This document shows, piece after piece, positions 5,289-7,485 of a stretch of 7,485 bases of DNA. Origin of the DNA: Eubacteriales Family XIII. Incertae Sedis bacterium (GTDB lineage: Bacteria; Bacillota; Clostridia; Peptostreptococcales; Anaerovoracaceae); NCBI GenBank assembly GCA_031278255.1, contig JAITKU010000066.1, positions 1 through 7,485 of the forward strand, in the 5' to 3' direction. Made by a program: the position numbers and the translations under genes. Under the pieces are notes generated by a model. The model did no database searches. It had not been told where the DNA came from and saw only the letters and a program-made list of their open reading frames with translations. Positions within the stretch are counted from its first letter, which is position 1. Every line of letters begins with the position of its first letter.

Positions 5289-7485
5289 TCGTTTCCTCCA
5301 TCTTGAAGGCTTCTATTTCGTCGTTTTCTTTGATGTCGTTGAAATTCTCGATACCTATGCCGCATTCGTAGCCCTGCGCCACCTCCCGCACGTCCTCCTT
5401 GAAACGCCGGAGCGAGGATATCTTGCCCTCATGGATCACGATGCCGTCACGCACCAAGCGAATCTCCGCGTTCCGCAACATCTTCCCGTCGGTGACATAC
5501 GCGCCGGCGACGATGCCGGCACCCGGCACCTTGAAGATATTCCTGACCGCGGCCCGCCCGAGTACAAGCTCGTGGAACACGGGATCGAGCATACCTTTCA
5601 TCGCGGCCTCCACCTCGTCTATGATCTCATAGATGACGCGATAGGTCCGAATCTCGACGCTTTCCCGTTCCGCAAGGCTCGTCACGGCCGTACTCGGGCG
5701 CACGTTGAAAGCGATGATGATGGCGCCGGCCGTGCGCGCGAGCATGACATCGGATTCCGTGACGGTTCCGACACCCGTATGCAGGAGTTTGACGGAAACG
5801 TTTTCGTTCCTCAGCTTCTCGATCGACGCGGCGATGGCGCCGACAGAGCCTTGCACGTCCCCCTTTACGATGAGCGCCAGTTCCTTTGTCTCGCCCTCCT
5901 GTATCCTGTTGAACAGCTGTTCGAGCGTCGTGCTGGCGTTCTTGACCATGACCTCCTGCCGCAGACGTATCCGCCGGTTTTCCGCGATATCGCGCGCGAT
6001 GCGGTCCTCCCTGACGGCGTTGAATTCGTCGCCCGCCTCGGGAACCTCCGTCAGGCCCAGGATTTCGACGGCCGTGGCCGGACCCGCGCTCTTGATCGCC
6101 TTGCCCTGAAAATCCGTCATGGCGCGTATGCGGCCGCTGGAAGTCCCGGCGACGACGCTCAGACCGGTTTCGAGCGTGCCGTTCAGCACGAGCAGGGTGG
6201 CGACGGGACCTTTGGCCTTGTCCAAACGCGCTTCTATGACCGTGCCGAGGGCCAAGCGCTTCGGATTCGCTTTGAGTTCGAGCATGTCCGCCTGCAGGAG
6301 GATCATCTCGAGCAGGTTCACGATACCCTCGCCCGTCTTTGCGGAAACGGGCGCGCAGATCGCGCTGCCGCCCCAGTCCTCCACGAGTATGCCGTTATCC
6401 GAAAGCTCCTGCTTCACCTTGTCCGGATTCGCGCCCGGCTTGTCGATCTTGTTGAGCGCGACGAGGATCGGCACGCCGGCGGCCTTTGCGTGGCTGATGG
6501 ATTCGACGGTCTGCGGCTTCACGCCGTCGTCCGCCGCGACGACGAGTACGGCGATGTCCGTGACGTGCGCGCCCCTGGCGCGCATGGCCGTGAAAGCCTC
6601 ATGGCCCGGGGTGTCGAGAAAGACGATGCGGCGACCGTTGATCGTGACCTCCGATGCGCCGATGTGCTGCGTGATACCGCCGGCCTCTCCCAGGGTTACG
6701 TTCGTCTTTCTGATGGCGTCGAGCAGGGAGGTCTTGCCGTGATCCACGTGCCCCATGACCGTGATGATGGGCGGCCGCGGCGCGAGGTCCTCCTCCGCGT
6801 CCTCGAAGCGTTCCAGTCCCTCCTCGACGAGGGCGTCCTCCACCTTGCCGATCGCGACAAAAACGCCGAGTTCTTCCGCGAGGACGAGTACCGTGTCCTC
6901 ATCGATGTTCTGATTGATGTTGGCCATGACGCCGAGGCGCATGAGCCGCATAATGACCTCCGAGCTGCTCTTTCCCACCTGCTCCGCGAAGCCCGCCACC
7001 GTGATCGGGACGTTGATCAACACGGTGCCCGGAGCGAGAACGGCCGGGGCTTCCCTGTCGCTCTGCGCCGGTCTGGGCGCGGGCCTTTGTCTGCTTCGCG
7101 CTTTCAGCGGCGCCTTTTCAAGGGAACGCTCGGGGTAGACCTCTTTTTTCTTGAGGCCGCTGTACTTATCCCGCTCTTTTTCCGCCGTCTTGCGGATATC
7201 GGGCTTGCCGTCCTTTTTCTTCGCGGCGGCGGCCGGTCTGCCGGGCACTCCGGGTTTTGCGGGTCTGCCGGGCGTGCCGGGGCGCGCGGGTCTGCCGTCC
7301 GCTCCGGGGCGCGCGGGACTGCCGTCCGCTCCGGGGCGCGCGGGCCTGCCGTCCGCTCCGGGGCGCGCGGGTCTGCCGTCCGCTCCGGGGCGCGCGGGTC
7401 TGCCGTCCGCGCCGGGGCGCGCGGGTTCGTTCTCTGGCTCTGCGGCGGGTTTCCGTTCACCGACGGCGGGCGCCGCGCGCGCGGC
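5278..7485 (-). CDS. infB: Translation initiation factor IF-2 (5' end outside window)
   Basis: The frame is open from the right edge to the TGA at 5280-5278, giving 735 visible residues; the true start lies beyond the window. IF2 is the GTPase that places initiator fMet-tRNA on the 30S subunit and promotes 50S joining. Visible residues 1-150 form a basic, disordered N-terminal region, including a repeat array at 20-82. An IF2_N-type domain follows at about 156-208 (INVPITVAGFAEQVGKSSSE). The G domain has GHVDHGKTS (245-253), GGITQHIGA (269-277), DTPGHEAF (291-298), NKID (345-348) and SAK (381-383). Domain II is at about 410-490, domain III at about 530-600 (ALIVKGDVQGSVGA), and the C-terminal fMet-tRNA-binding domain at about 628-735, with GYECGIGIENF near its end. 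All GTPase motifs are intact. A GTG at 7248 could pass for a start, but the uninterrupted in-frame repeats upstream show that the gene continues. Confidence 0.98.
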   Translation of the reverse strand, partial: AARAAPAVGERKPAAEPENEPARPGADGRPARPGADGRPARPGADGRPARPGADGSPARPGADGRPARPGTPGRPAKPGVPGRPAAAAKKKDGKPDIRKTAEKERDKYSGLKKKEVYPERSLEKAPLKARSRQRPAPRPAQSDREAPAVLAPGTVLINVPITVAGFAEQVGKSSSEVIMRLMRLGVMANINQNIDEDTVLVLAEELGVFVAIGKVEDALVEEGLERFEDAEEDLAPRPPIITVMGHVDHGKTSLLDAIRKTNVTLGEAGGITQHIGASEVTINGRRIVFLDTPGHEAFTAMRARGAHVTDIAVLVVAADDGVKPQTVESISHAKAAGVPILVALNKIDKPGANPDKVKQELSDNGILVEDWGGSAICAPVSAKTGEGIVNLLEMILLQADMLELKANPKRLALGTVIEARLDKAKGPVATLLVLNGTLETGLSVVAGTSSGRIRAMTDFQGKAIKSAGPATAVEILGLTEVPEAGDEFNAVREDRIARDIAENRRIRLRQEVMVKNASTTLEQLFNRIQEGETKELALIVKGDVQGSVGAIAASIEKLRNENVSVKLLHTGVGTVTESDVMLARTAGAIIIAFNVRPSTAVTSLAERESVEIRTYRVIYEIIDEVEAAMKGMLDPVFHELVLGRAAVRNIFKVPGAGIVAGAYVTDGKMLRNAEIRLVRDGIVIHEGKISSLRRFKEDVREVAQGYECGIGIENFNDIKENDEIEAFKMEETKRD
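7240..7428 (-). repeat. Seven tandem 27-bp repeats in the infB N-terminal region
   Basis: Seven direct 27-bp units (7428-7402, 7401-7375, 7374-7348, 7347-7321, 7320-7294, 7293-7267, 7266-7240) encode the nonapeptide RPARPGADG and variants. The first unit begins with E, the fifth with S; the sixth ends PGTPG and the seventh reads RPAKPGVPG. Units 2-5 are almost identical at DNA level, differing in the first codon (AGA, AGA, AGG, AGT), while units 6-7 drift toward the unique sequence. Each typical unit carries two Arg and one Asp, hence a net positive charge. The length keeps the frame whatever the copy number. Confidence 0.93.

Noticed and set aside
7246..7248. GTG start for infB at 7248
   Set aside because: The same frame continues upstream through seven repeat units to the window edge without a stop, so the start is outside the window.
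7104..7460. 118-codon frame over the infB repeats encoding RAPERTADP-type repeats
   Set aside because: Because the unit is 27 bp, other frames also stay open and look repetitive; the frame continuous with the IF2 domains is the real one.

Overview
The window reads almost entirely on the minus strand. It holds the 3' part of a conserved translation and RNA-metabolism operon, followed by a small signalling module. In transcription order (right to left) the genes are infB (start outside the window), rbfA, nrnA, truB, ribF, a V4R-domain protein, and a HAMP-like/GGDEF/EAL cyclic-di-GMP protein that runs off the left edge. No tRNA, rRNA, CRISPR array, insertion sequence or prophage gene was seen.

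The gene order infB-rbfA-nrnA-truB-ribF, with a stand-alone DHH/DHHA1 nanoRNase between rbfA and truB, points to Bacillota. The GC-rich codon use, the Arg/Pro/Gly-rich IF2 N-terminus and the V4R-plus-diguanylate-cyclase tail suggest a GC-rich anaerobe of the Clostridia or Negativicutes. This placement is inferred from gene order and protein style, not from a search.

Right part (about 7485-4886): infB supplies the initiation factor IF2 GTPase, and its N-terminus carries seven tandem 27-bp repeats. rbfA (30S maturation) follows five bases later. Middle part (4889-1973): nrnA, truB and ribF are chained by 4-base ATGA overlaps, so the same mRNA supports ribosome assembly, short-RNA recycling, tRNA U55 pseudouridylation and FMN/FAD synthesis.

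Left part (1995-1): where rpsO and pnp are often found after ribF, this genome has a V4R protein that starts inside the 3' end of ribF behind a strong Shine-Dalgarno sequence. A 222-base spacer with hairpins and a run of nine Gs follows, then a soluble HAMP-like/GGDEF/EAL protein. The likely reading is a small-molecule or redox sensor paired with a cyclic-di-GMP enzyme and partly co-expressed with the housekeeping operon. The signalling partnership is inference; the gene arrangement is seen directly.
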